Assembly: GCF_001039355.2 (NCBI RefSeq)
Contig: NW_019775818.1
Location: 79,799 to 143,798 of the forward strand
DNA length: 64,000 bases
Source: Lingula anatina
Taxonomy: Eukaryota > Brachiopoda > Lingulata > Lingulida > Lingulidae
Direction of reading: 5' to 3'
Shown: positions 1 to 11,593 of the stretch, one piece after another
How the letters are laid out: each line of letters opens with the position of its first letter
Position numbering within the stretch: position 1 is the first letter of the stretch
Translations under genes and position numbers: made by a program
The notes under the pieces: generated by a model
What the model saw: only the letters and a program-made list of their open reading frames with translations
The model's database searches: none
What the model was told of the DNA's origin: nothing

Positions 1-537
1 CTTGCTACCCTGCTGTACACTCTCTGAGCATGTAACCGACGCCTAGCAATTTTCACAGACACATTCTTATGTGTGAAATTGTTCCACTGTGTTGTCAACT
101 GACAAGCAGTGTCGAACTTTGACAACCTGGACATCAAAATCAGTCGTCGGTCTTCACGGCCAGTATTTTTTCTTGGACGACCCATCAGAGGCAATTTGTC
201 TCTTGATCCAGTGTTTCTATACCGAGACCAGACCCTCTGCACGGTTCTGACTGAACAATTCAATTGTATCGATATTCTGACATTGCTTATATTCCGCCTC
301 TTCAGGTTAATAACTTGCACCTATAACCGTTATATAATTACCTGTATCTTGCCATACTGGAGGAAGACAGAAATAACATTTGCTGTACATGTACAAGACC
401 AACAATACAATTCCATGGTATAGCGGTTTTATACTCATTAGTCACATAAAAGTAGACCAGGCATTATAAGTACCCAAGATCTGCCTACTTTCATTACTCT
501 GAGTTAGGGGGTGACACTTCTTTTGTCCAGTGTGTGT
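1..537 (-). mobile_element. Tc1/mariner DNA transposon, 5' part, cut by the window start
   Basis: The right edge is a terminal inverted repeat ending at 537 next to a TA target dinucleotide (read on the minus strand: ACACACTGGACAAAAGAAG then TGTCACCCCC). Inside, on the minus strand, lies transposase-coding sequence that runs off the window. The same terminal repeat, and parts of the interior near 240-320, recur in the three short MITEs at 3335, 6005 and 57244, so this copy looks like the parent family of those MITEs. The left half and second terminal repeat lie outside the window. Confidence 0.8.
2..266 (-). pseudogene. Tc1/mariner transposase, N-terminal DNA-binding part (partial)
   Basis: One minus-strand frame stays open from 266 to the window edge. 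It encodes a helix-turn-helix region with the typical Tc1 signature: RTVQRVWSRYRNTGS, a GRPRK hook between the two helix-turn-helix motifs, then a second DNA-binding segment with ARRRLHAQRVYSRVA near the edge. In the family this part binds the terminal repeats; the DDE catalytic domain would follow outside the window. The only nearby ATG upstream (about 283) is in another frame and soon meets a stop, so the N-terminus looks frameshifted. I therefore call it a pseudogene or partial copy, although an upstream intron or alternative start cannot be excluded. Confidence 0.7.
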
Positions 538-812
538 ACTGTGGACACTATCATGATATAGTGAATAACTCTCGCATATAGACACCAAGCCACAGCCTGC
601 ACTCCATTCTTGTCTTCTAACACACTACTATTTCAGAAGTTTACTTATAATTCGTTTTAGACAGACTGGCTCTCAGGTCAATATAATACCCAATTACTAT
701 AATCAAACCATTCAAGCGGAATGGGCCAGAAGGAATGAATAAATAAGAAGCGCTAGTGTGAAAATCATAAGTATCAGAATTAACATCATTTGTGAAAATG
801 TATAGCGACCAA

Positions 813-976
813 CTACTTGTTAGTACACTTTACACACGAAACAGACGTAAGATGCATACAGGCAATCCCAGATTGCGAGAAGTCGTTGGGTCGACGACGA
901 ATTTCAGATATAAAATTTAAGGTAAGCGGCTTTGTTGGGCCAACATCAGGTCTAGGAGCGTCCCTTGCGTCTTCTT
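813..976 (-). CDS. Possible terminal exon of the NIK-like kinase gene
   Basis: A minus-strand segment follows an acceptor-like TTTTAAACAG and stays open for 53 codons to a TAG. Its phase (two leading bases) matches the donor phase of the last secure kinase exon at 1719-1808. The encoded peptide (starting EDARDAPRPDVGPTKPL after the junction codon) has no kinase C-lobe motif. A phase match happens by chance one time in three, and another phase-compatible acceptor exists near 1060, so this is a candidate only. If real, the kinase would end soon after its DLG motif. Confidence 0.2.
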
Positions 977-1718
977 CTGTTTAAAAGATTGACGTGATGT
1001 TTAAAACAAATGTGCTTGACGGTAAGTAACAGTTCGTGGATAAGGTACTTGAATGGCCGTCTGTATATTGTTCTAGATTGGTGCCTTGCTTATTTTATTA
1101 AAACAAAACTCTATGCACTGTTTGATAATCTGCTAAATGAAAATAAACATTTTGTCGTATTTTTCGCTACTGTAGTTCGCGGTCATTATACTTGATAAGT
1201 GGTCAAACGTTACGATATTTTCTTAATTATGAGTTGTTTGTTTTGTACAAATGATCTTATAACAACTACGTTTGATAACTGTACCCATAAAGGTCATTTA
1301 ACTGGTCGAGTGATTTATTTCTTTATATTGAAGCTACATGTATAAAGAGGGTTCAGTTGGGTCTTTCATTATTCATGGTAACAGCATGCCACTACTCCAA
1401 ACAGCTTAAGTAATTTGATTAGAATACTTGTTCATAAGACCACTCAACTGTATTATCGTTTAAAATTGGAGTTTTATTAAAATAAACTATAAGTACAGCT
1501 ACATGTACCAAAGGGGCAAAGAAGGTGCAAGTGTCCTTAAAGCCTGGCAGACAAACTAGTAATACTGTAAATTAATCTATTCATTATTTTTAACATTTTG
1601 GAGAAATAGCTAAAATGTACAACACTCCAAAACATTAGGAGCTCATCGCCAAGGAATACAAAAACGTGTTTAAATAAGCTGACTAAGCAATTATGAGTTG
1701 TTAAAGGCATTACATTAC

Positions 1719-4700
1719 CTACAAAGTCCTGTGTATCATCTGGGGTGATAGCAGAACCTAGGTCCAGAATAACTACACGCCCGTCCGCCATCAGGCCAAT
1801 ATTGTTGGCTAAGAATAAAAGACAGCAATGGTAGTGAAACTTAAAAAGCTGATTTATTCAAAATATGGAATTGTGAAAAAGGCAAAGATAAAATCAATTG
1901 TTATGTAAGGAACCTTTAAATTGTTGAACCGTCAATGCCTAAATCATTCTACTCGCGTGTTTCCCATACATTTAGGTTATGAGAAGGAAAAAAAACCGTT
2001 GTCCCTAGACAGATATGCGTACATGTTAACTCCAATATGTAAACTCACGTTTTAAATCCCTGTGAATAATTGAACATCTATGCAGTTGCTCAAGCCCTGT
2101 CAAAGCTCCCAACAGGCACTGCAACGTCTCCTGTTGCTGAAGAGGTCCATTGAGAATCATCTCAAACCAAGTGCCGTCTGAAACACATGTTTTATTCATA
2201 TATAATATAATATAATATAATATAATATAATATAATATAATATAATATAATATAATATAATATAATATTTAAGTTCCGTAGACTACTCTTCCCATTGCTC
2301 TTCCCATTGCTAAGAGATGATTATTAAAGCAAGAAAACTATGTTTAACTTTTTGAACTATAGAAGTATCATGTGCTAGAATAGAATACTTTTAGAAAAAG
2401 CTTCGGACTAAAGTTATGCTGTGAAATAGGCCACTGCCACGAGTGAGGAATCAATGCCCTATACTAGCATGTTGACAGCAGACCGTATTTGGTTTAGTAC
2501 TATCGTATTTTAAAAACAATCTTTCAATTATAAAATTAGATTGCAACAGCTCTTATTTTTCACAATTGCATAGGCTTACTTGTGGCTTTCTCCATAATAA
2601 TTTCAATACAATTTCCGCGACGTATCAGACCATACAACTTTATGACGTTTGGGTTGTCGCAGAGGTTTAGAATACGTGGTTCTCTCCGATTGAATTCTCC
2701 GATAGGTATCTGTAATAATATGCAAATAAAAAAGCTCGTTGATTAAAATGCCTTTTACGGATAAACAAATCAGTATACAGGTATATTATTCACAGCATTG
2801 TTCTCAGAATAAAGTATTTTTTCTTGAATCAAGAGCTTAATATTGAAATAATTTGTCTCTGATATTTTGATGTCTAACAGAGCACCTTCACCAGAGAATT
2901 CAAGTTTTCATAAATTAAAAAAGAAGCATTATCTCTGGATTCATCAATCAAATGTGATCACCTTTTTCACAGCAAACGGCATTCCACTTTGAATATCAAA
3001 ACCAAATGATACTTCTCCATAAGCTCCGCGACGTGGCTGCCCTTCCTTAGCAAAATGCATGTTTTCATCATACCTTCCATTATTAAGGCGAAGACCCTAA
3101 TAAAAAAGAGAAACTTGCAAGAGATACTGACACGGAATATAAATGTGTTTCCACAAAGAGAATGCTGGTGTATACGTTTACTGTTAAAACAATACCTGTG
3201 TAAACCAATATACAACTTAAGTGATTGGAGAAGGAAGATATCTGCTAATGATTAGGTATTAATAAATTAATTATAATGCAGCGATCTTTGCACTGCCTTG
3301 GATTGAACGCCTCTGATAATGTAAAACACTTCTACACGCACTGGACAATAGAAATGTCACCCTTACTGAAACAATACTTTGGTTGAGATAAATGAATGAC
3401 TGTGGAAATATATGCTCCTGGTATCATTTTATTAACATCAAATTTCACAAAAATGCCAACAATAAAATTCCATGGTACAGCGGTTTTATACCCATTAGTC
3501 ACATTACAACTTTGATTACTCTGATTCAGGGGGTGACACTTCTATTGTCCAGTGTGTGTACTATCCTGCCAGTAAAAATTATGAAACGTGATAACCTCAA
3601 ACAAGACCAATCCCTCAGCTTCACCATCGTTTTGATCTCCATAAAAACTCTCTTGATCCAACAAGCCATGTAAAGCATTATTATCTCCGTATGATATCTT
3701 TCCGTGATGCCCAAATCCCGTTGAAACTGGCAGATCACTCCCTCCCTCGGCGCCCCTTCCCAAATTAGGGTCATTAAATGGTGAGGAGTTGCTTTCTCTT
3801 CCTGTTGTTACAGCTGAAGCCTCGCCTGAACTGAAGTCACTGTCAACACACTGTTCTGCCTCGGACAGATCCTCTACCTGTGTTGGCGATTGTTCATGTA
3901 GCACAACCTGCAAGGACAGATGGTAATGTTATACGCCTACATTTCACTTTAATCTTACTCATAACATGTTATTTTTATTTTGGCAAAAACGTGAGGGCAC
4001 ATTGAGATACAAATTCCTTACTTCCTGTCCAAAGTACTGTCCAGTTGTCTGAGTTTCCGTGGATGAACAGATAGGCACAACACAACATATAACCAACGTC
4101 CAAACAAAGACATGACGATATAGCCATTGTGCACACTTTTCAAACAATGTGGCTAGGTACTGAGGTCTGGTATCTGAAAGAAGAATAGTGACACCTTCAG
4201 TATGTAATACTGTCGATGAAAAACTTGATGGATTTAACTTTATCCAAATTGCATCCTATATGCAATGACTAGCCTTTGTACTTACTGGATATATGTATAT
4301 CCTGTTTATCCTTCGCCTTCCTACTTTTATTCAAAGGGGCAACTCGCAAACCACGTCTATTTTTGAACGGCCGTATGGTTTTAGTTTTGGTTGCTGGTGG
4401 GTAGCTAGTTTCCGCATTAAAATTACTCAGACACCAGTCCCAAAAAAGTATGTTTTGCTTAGTTTCGACGACAGTTATGGAAGCGATGACATCCATTGAT
4501 TTGGCATCTCCTCGGTAGAGTGTGTAGCGGACTGTGTACTTTCCAAGCAAGCTGTGGCAAGGGTAACGCTTCAATACCTGATTACTGGATTCGAAACAAG
4601 CCTTGATGACTTCAGCATCGAGGATATTTTTGAAGTTAACTTTCTCGACTGAGGCGTAGGTGGCCATAGCAAAATCGATGCCAAGATACGGAACCAAGTC

Positions 4701-5665
4701 AATCTCAGACACTTTTAAATTCTTTAGGGTCTCAGTGACCCGCAAGACAGATGAAATGGAGCTGACTGTCTGACTAATTAGACGAATCATGTCGGTGTCG
4801 ATGTTGAAGGTAGTACGGTAGACAGTGGGAATGGTCTCGTCGTTTGCCAGTAAAGCACAACTGGAGCGTTTAATCTTGGTGGGGGTGGGGAACAGAGAGT
4901 AACAGTTGGAGTCGACGACAGCACTTGCAGGTGTCTGAGGAGCAATGGGGAGAGACGGTTGTTTCTTAGGCTTATGGTCGAGGTCAGCACTGAGATAGTC
5001 CATCTTCTTGTCGACACGAGCGTATTTCCCCCCTTCCACTCCTGCATGTTCGAAGATTGCCCTTTCGTCAGAAGTGACATCCACTGGTGAGTGCACTGTC
5101 AACTGCCTTTGTTCCGACAAGTTGATGATTTTTTCTGGTGTGTTAATGCCTGTGTGTACGTTTTGCCACACACCACCTTTGTTTGACAAAGGGTTTGCAA
5201 TAAGTTCCTCGTCCGAATTTCCGGATACCACGAGTTTACTTGGACATTTACCCACCGTCGCTATATTTTCCTGCACTGGGTTCTGATATGAAGCTACCAG
5301 TAAATCAACAGTGATTTCTGACTGCTCACATCCTTGTGCGTTCTGTTGACCATCCACAGAACATATGTCCAATTTATTAGTGCAAAAGGCATAGTCTTCT
5401 TGTTTGAAGGTTGTTTCTTGGTTTAGGTTAGAGTTTGCTGATTCGGCAGGCTGCACTCCGTTCCGCAATTTGCTCTCTGAAAAGTCATGCCTACTAGTAA
5501 CGCCCAGTTGTTTCAATAGTTCAGGTTTGCTTTCTGAAAGTGAGTTATCTTCTGACCATATTTTATTATTGGGGATACATGTGTCTCTTGGATAATTGTT
5601 TCCCTTTGATCCTTCGAAACGAAGCCTGTTGTTTCTCATGCATTCCATTTCGAATGAAGATTTCT
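1719..5665 (-). CDS. NIK/MAP3K14-like serine/threonine protein kinase (incomplete at both ends)
   Basis: Seven minus-strand exons, each with consensus AG acceptor and GT donor and compatible phases: 5665-4286, 4173-4022, 3907-3596, 3096-2962, 2709-2580, 2177-2049, 1808-1719. The first is a long (about 460 aa) N-terminal region without a recognised domain; it ends in a basic tract (KNRRGLRVAPLNKSRK) that could be a nuclear signal. The second contains a hydrophobic run, VFVWTLVICCVVPIC. The kinase domain starts in the fourth: glycine-rich loop RRGAYGEVSFG, lysine motif FAVKK, then LYGLIRRG, ALTGLEQLH, catalytic loop HRDLKPNN (spliced across two exons) and DLG in place of DFG. The LYG-R-G, AL-GLE-LH and AVKK contexts match NIK, the non-canonical NF-kB kinase, better than other MAP3Ks. 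No activation loop or APE motif was found. The start codon is uncertain: the first exon begins in mid-codon and an internal ATG lies at 5651. Confidence 0.75.
2196..2269. repeat. Pentanucleotide microsatellite (TATAA)n
   Basis: About 13 head-to-tail copies of a 5-bp TATAA unit, in the kinase gene's intron just upstream (minus strand) of the catalytic-loop exon. Confidence 0.95.
3335..3558. mobile_element. Tc1-derived MITE, copy 1 (inside the kinase gene)
   Basis: A 224-bp element flanked by TA at both ends, with terminal inverted repeats beginning CACGCACTGGACAATAGAA at the left and ending TTCTATTGTCCAGTGTGTG at the right. It has no transposase capacity. It lies in the intron between kinase exons 3907-3596 and 3096-2962, and its right end is only about 37 bp from the splice donor of the former. 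Confidence 0.85.
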
Positions 5666-6004
5666 CTAAAAGAAAACAAATGTTATTATTGAAGAGCACA
5701 ACGTTTGTTAAAGTGTATCTTGTGAATGCGGTGCTCTGGAGTTAAATTTTACATATACGAATTTCATGTATCCTAATTCATTGATTAGTATTGAATGGTA
5801 TTGTAGCTCTCTTTTAGTATATATTGATATACCAATAAGCTTATGTGGTGCATAACCAAAATAATATCGGTATTTCATAAATAATGTTAGGGGTCGTAAA
5901 CGGCACACTCAGTAGGAATATGTGACAAAATATGAGAATAAATCGTCATAATGATGCATCTATGAAGACCTACTAAAAAGATGTAATATTCTGCCCATGA
6001 TCTA

Positions 6005-6240
6005 CACACACTGGACAATAGAAGTGTCACCCCCTGAATCAGAGTAACCAAAGTTATTAACCTAAGGTGGAATATAAGCAATGTCAGAATATCGATACAG
6101 TTGAATTATTCAGTCAAAACCGTTTCTTTTGTGAAAGTTGATGTTAATAAAATGGTACCAGGAGCATATCATCCCACAGTCATTTGTCTCCCACAAAGTA
6201 TTGGTTCAGTATGGGTGACACTTCTATTGTCCAGTGTGCG
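6005..6240. mobile_element. Tc1-derived MITE, copy 2
   Basis: TA-flanked 236-bp element with the same terminal inverted repeat as the copies at 3335 and 57244. It keeps the stretch GAATATAAGCAATGTCAGAA also present (opposite strand) just upstream of the transposase in the 1-537 element, which supports origin by internal deletion of that transposon. Confidence 0.85.
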
Positions 6241-6242
6241 TA

Positions 6243-8289
6243 CACAGTGATTTGAAGAGTTTTTCAAAATATGAGAATGACAAGATTTGTCGGTTTTGTG
6301 AGCTCTTTTCTTCATTAAACCTGTAACGACACTTTTCTTTATTTTTAACATAATCAGTTGCAAAATTCGATTAGATCAGGGGGCTGCTCTACTTGTCACA
6401 AAATTGAAGAGTCTAATTAACTTCAGAGCACTATATCTTTGTCATAGAAGTGTACCTGTAGTCAGAGCTCTTTACCATTCAGATAAGATCTGAATGACCC
6501 AAGTCACCTCCTTCTCTCTATTTCTCCAAATCCTTTTCATTGCACACTTTGTCTTAAAATTCAGTTTCAGTGGTCGTAAATAAAAAACACTATTTTGAAA
6601 AAAAAAGAGAAAAGAATGTTTGGGCCAAATGCTGCTGTTGCAGTGGTTTTTACCATTTTGAAAACTTATTTGGTGGGATCTGCATTAAGTGTAAATCTTT
6701 TCCTTCCTCACAGAACATCAAAAGCCTCTTGCTTTCCCTTCAGTCATCATTTAAATGAGTACCACAGGTGGTATGCCTGAGATATTCTTCCTACCTGTTT
6801 AATAAAGCGCGGATAAATCAGCAGAAGAACTAATTTGAAAACAAAAGGAATGTGGTTTGATGAACTATTCCCTTTTCAAATGAAAAGAAATTTGCCCTCG
6901 ATATTGCCATAATGTTGGCATTTTCCCTGTGGTAACGGGACTTCTCTCTGAAGTAAGTTTATGGGAGGAGAAACTTAATTGACTGATGTGCTTCTTAAAA
7001 TGCAGTGGTGTTAGTTTTGTCACATCGTTATGTGATCTATGACGCGTCTGTATAAGCAGCATTTTCTTGAAAGATTTGTAACAAATAGAGTAACCTGCTT
7101 TTGTACAACCAGTAAATCATGCGTAGCTTGACATATTATATGGTTGGGGACATAGGACGATATTGTTAAGGTGAAGCAAAAAGTCAATAACCCTTTTTCA
7201 TTAAAGATATTGTGTACTTTGGCTATTTAATTTCTAAAGTTATTTTCAACAAATAACCATTTGTTAAATAATGTAAAGATTCATTGAGCAACTATTTAAG
7301 ATTTCCATATTTCCTAAACAAGCAAAGGGTACCTACACATTTCAGAGTAGACCACTGAACATGGGGTTAAACTTTTCACTCTTAAAATTGATTTTGAAAA
7401 GAAGAAAAAGATATATAAGTGTATTTTCCTATGCCTGGCCCTTTATGGTGAACCCAAATTCCACATTCATATTGTGCAACATTAAATATGTGGGTGTCAG
7501 ATAAGTATGTAGCAGTAATGTGATTCAAGCTCATTTCATATTTTTATCTTCGACCCTATAAAGCCAATTGTTTTTGGACTTTGCGGAAAAACTACTATTA
7601 TAATTCAATGTGAAACCCAAATAACAAAATTCGTTAACTGCTTCGAGATTTTGGCCTTTACACGACAACACTTCGTAAGGCTATATATCGCCCCTTTTTC
7701 TAAATATCAATACTTTCTTACATTTACAGTCAAAGACTATTTATCAGTCTTTATTGATGAAGTATTTTACGTTTTTGTGAACTTTCTTTACAGTCAGAAA
7801 ATAAAGACATGTCGTCCACGTACGTGAGTAACTAATACCTGCTAAACTGTACAACCAACTAATTGCATTCGGTTCTTTTTTTCTAATTCAGTTTCGCAGC
7901 CATTAACATACAGGTAATATAGAACAAGAGACCAAAGTTCTGAATAAAGATCCCTCTTTTATTTTTAAAGAATAATTAGATTTTCCCATTTAACAAAGTA
8001 CCAGTTTTCACATAATCATAAGGGCTTTATAGCATTGTTTAACGTCCGAGGCCCAACTTCAATAAGTTGTCATAATTTAGCTACATTTATGGTATCAAAA
8101 CATTATTTACAATAAAGCATGAAATCTTCTTTTAGAAACATGTTCTATCCGCTTTATAACATGTCCCATTTTCTATTCAACCTCATGACCCATTTAAGAT
8201 ATTTATACAAGTGCGTGTACACTAAGTTTGAGGTTAATATTTCCCTGGAAGTATTTATCAATAGTACCTCTTGAATGTATATTCTGTTT
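6243..8289. other. Intergenic, nothing recognised
   Basis: AT-rich sequence. Short open frames here have no splice signals or family resemblance that I can see. The start of the kinase gene (5' UTR, promoter) may lie in this interval but cannot be placed. Confidence 0.5.
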
Positions 8290-8573
8290 GCAGGGTCTAG
8301 GTCGTTGAGGGTACTGGAAATAGATCTAGGTTAAAATTCACAACAAGGTACACGTGTTAGCCTGGATACCTGTCATTTAACTTGACTTCCTTCCTTGGGG
8401 TGGTGGGTGCTTATCAGACTAAAAAACAGCATACATGTATGTCTTTTTTCTGAATTTAAAATGTAACTTAAATATACATTTGATCAAATAAATCCTTAAC
8501 TTAAGAGAGTATTCAGGCCAGGAATACCTAAATTATGATAATGCGCCTAGAGAGCACCTCTAAACGTGCACAA
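8290..8573. repeat. Dispersed repeat, copy 1 of a 280-bp pair
   Basis: Matches 11316-11593 in the same orientation with small indels. Shared landmarks are GCAGGGTCT-GGTCGTTGAGG, TGGGGTGGTGGGTGCTT, AATGTAACTTAAATATACAT and a terminal CTAAACGTGCAC. I see no terminal repeats or coding frame; family unknown. Confidence 0.8.
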
Positions 8574-10180
8574 AATTGCTCATACCATTTGAATGCGGAT
8601 GTATTTGCCTGCGCTATAACTTGAGTGCCATCACTGTAAATTCTTTCAAAATGACATTACTCGGTGTGTTTATCTATTTAACAAGTAAATAAGAAACAGG
8701 AACTTTTTTCAAAAACATTAAGATATTATTTTTTTTTAATTTTATTACATTTATATATTAATAATAATGATTTAAAAATCCACCCCGAGAACTACCTATG
8801 AAACTGGCAAACTAGCTATATATAGACACCATGAGCCAATTGCAAAAAGCCTCTAACCAAAGCTTTCTTTATACATGAGTGCAAGGTGCATATAAAACCT
8901 AAGTTATGACAGCCCCTTTGAACACCAGTCACGGCCATATGGATTATCGATAAATACTGGAACTCCTATCAGTGGGACCACGAAACAAACCCCCTGACAT
9001 CATAACATCATAAAACAACAGTTGACAATCCTTAAAGAAACCTACAATCTAATGGCAGTACACGTTGTGTAAAACTTTAATACAGAAAGATTCTGTTGTT
9101 CATTCATCCATGTGTACTATCATCTTAATATATATATATATATATATCACGCCCTACTACCGGCACATATATTGCTTTTTAATTGTGTAGCAATATTGTC
9201 CTGCATGTGTTCATTTATTATACATTAACGTTAATACAGAGACTAGTATTATCACTGAATCACGCAGTATTACCACATACATGTAACTACTGAGTTAGGA
9301 CAAAGGTCTAGTAACATGCACTGTGCAATTACTATTAATGGATTAGATGCGTACTTGATTGTTTTTCCTCTGGTGTCGCACGTATGCATCATTTCTTGAG
9401 TGATCTAAAACAAATCGCTTGTGTACCATGTTTCTTACTGTAGCAAAATATGTTCGACATGGTGTTTCTGAACGGCAGCCGGAGACACAGTAATTGTATA
9501 GGCATGCTTTAAGCTTGTTCGAGAGATAATAACAGTCAGGTTTAACAATAGATAGCGAGCTATAGTAAGACCCCCTCCTCTTTAACTAATGATTTACACT
9601 TTTAATTGACCGTACTTTCGTATATTGTATGATCATACAGCCAGACTTCCCCCTGTTGCACGTTGTAGTTGGATTGTCATTGCGCCTATGTCAATGCACC
9701 TCATTTAATTTCAATATTATAATATAAGCATACTATAAGTAATATGTTATTTCCTTATTCCTCTTTCATTATCATTCATGTTTTATAAATACTTGAACGC
9801 TTGAATGCAGATATTTCAAATTAAAACGTAAGTACATAAATAAATTATACATTTATAAATTAATGCAATAGGAATTTTTTTAGACAGATTGATGCTGACG
9901 CTCATGCATTTCAACCAAACAAACAATAATTAGTTCAATTTTTGACTGCGGAAATTTCATATAGGATGAAATAACTGATAAAAATTTTAACTAGCAGTTT
10001 ATTAGCAACAGTAAAAACCAGCTGCGCGTGCCAAACTAGTGAACTAAAGGACAGTTCGCTTCGCGTGGCACGCCTTAGCATGGGTTGAGCCTCTTCAAGC
10101 TATAATCCTATCGCCGCAACAAACAATAGGGACCTTCTGGCTGATGTATCCTGCTGTTAATTACACCTAGTTACAGCGGA
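8574..10180. other. Intergenic, no gene seen
   Basis: AT-rich DNA with a short (TA)n tract near 9128-9146. Nothing else supported. A short segment at 10020-10062 (GCGCGTGCCAA ... GACAGTTCGC) recurs at 54503-54540, so it is probably a small repeat. Confidence 0.5.
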
Positions 10181-10390
10181 TTGTCACGCTCGCGCTGGGC
10201 CACAGAAACCAGCGTCATGGGGTTCACTCGTATTAAGTATTGTGTTATTCCACCTAAGCTATTGTGTTTGTGCGTTCGAATTTTGAAGGGATTTATACGG
10301 CCCTCCATTGTTTGTCCGCCCCCTTCTATTCACAAGAAAGGGATTAAAACATTTCGAACGATGTTAAACCGGTGTACAACGGAAACAAAA

Positions 10391-10890
10391 TTATTCCGAC
10401 CACTGTAGAGAGGGGAGTTCCAGACCGATGATTTTGCCGCACGTTGATGTGACCATATCTAGACGCTTGCGTTCTTCTACAGTGGCCCGCCCATACCATA
10501 CTATGATTGCAAATGTTAATATACTTTCTATAACGCATTTGTAAAAGTTTGCTAAAATCATTTCATTTGAAGTAAAATCCTTCAACTTTCTTAAAAAATA
10601 TACCCTTTGCCTCGCTTTTTTTAACTGTTTGTCTATGTGGTCCTTCCATGTAAGTGAGCTTTTGAATTCTACCCCCAGCAGTCTAAAATTGGCTACTTGC
10701 TTTACTGCAGTGCCACTGATATGAATGGGTTCTTTCACATTTCTATTCTTTCTGAAGTCAACAATCATTTCCTTAGTCTTCTCTACATTCAGTAACAAAT
10801 CGTTGTCTTTACACCATTGTACAACTGAGTTGACATAGTTTCTATACCAGGTCTCATCATTATCACTTATTACCCCCTGTAGGTGGTGTA
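10391..10890 (-). mobile_element. Truncated non-LTR retrotransposon (LINE), C-terminal reverse transcriptase part
   Basis: The minus-strand frame starts around 10890 (WYRNYVNSVVQWCKDNDLLL) and continues through LNVEKTKEMIVDFRKNR, NFRLLGVEFKSSLTWKDHI, KKARQRVYFLRKLK and FYKCVIESILTFAIIVWYG to LELPSLQ. These are the conserved thumb and C-terminal motifs of CR1/L2/Rex-type LINE reverse transcriptases. The palm with the catalytic FADD-type motif is missing, and after 10391 the frame is broken by a stop. It is a 5'-truncated, decayed copy; the degenerate 3' part probably continues to about 10180. The exact clade cannot be decided by eye. Confidence 0.75.
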
Positions 10891-11315
10891 CCGCTGATAA
10901 AATCCTTGACCATAATGTTCATTTTTAATCCCTATTTAAGCTACCTCTTTAAATATCTCTTTAATATCTCTTTTAATACCTCTTTTAACAACTGCTATTT
11001 GTGAAGGACTCGAAAACGTGATTTTGAAATAAACATGTTTATCCACCAGACCTGTGAATGTATGCGGCATACAATGTATGTGAACGGGCGAAAGTGCTGC
11101 GAAATGAGACATGGTGTGTTTTATGGAAAAACGGACATACACGAACACAAACGGAAAGAGACGAACACACTACACTAACACAGTCACAATCGCACACAAT
11201 TTTTTCAAAACAGATCCCATTTACTACACAGACTCATGTCTCATATACAATCGAAGGTAAACATTCCATTTATATCAGTAAAACAGGTTGAATACACACT
11301 GGGGTTATCATGTTG

Positions 11316-11593
11316 CAGGGTCTGGGTCGTTGAGGTCACGCGAGATACTGTATATAGATCTATGTCAAAGTCACAACCAGGTACATGTGTTAGCCTTTAG
11401 TTACTGTCATTAAATTTGGCTTCTTTCTTTGGGGTGGTGGGTGCTTGGACTCAAAAATGCATGTGTCTTTTTTATTTAAAATGTAACTTAAATATACATT
11501 TTGATAAAATAAATCATTTATAAAGAGGGTATTCAGGTCAGGAATACCTAAATTGTAGTAATGCAATTGGAGAACACTATCTAAACGTGCACG
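11316..11593. repeat. Dispersed repeat, copy 2 of a 280-bp pair
   Basis: Direct-orientation partner of 8290-8573, about 3 kb away. The two differ by many substitutions and small indels, so the duplication or insertions are old. Confidence 0.8.

Noticed and set aside
545-720. Possible kinase C-lobe exon with a Trp-Cys segment on the minus strand
   Set aside because: A stretch reading AVAWCLYARVIH vaguely recalls NIK subdomain IX, but it is not framed by convincing splice sites, needs a frameshift to join an APE-like string, and lies next to transposon sequence.
1020-1065. Alternative next exon for the kinase after ATATACAG
   Set aside because: It is phase-compatible but encodes no kinase motif. 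It is as weak as the 813-976 candidate, so only one was listed, at low confidence.
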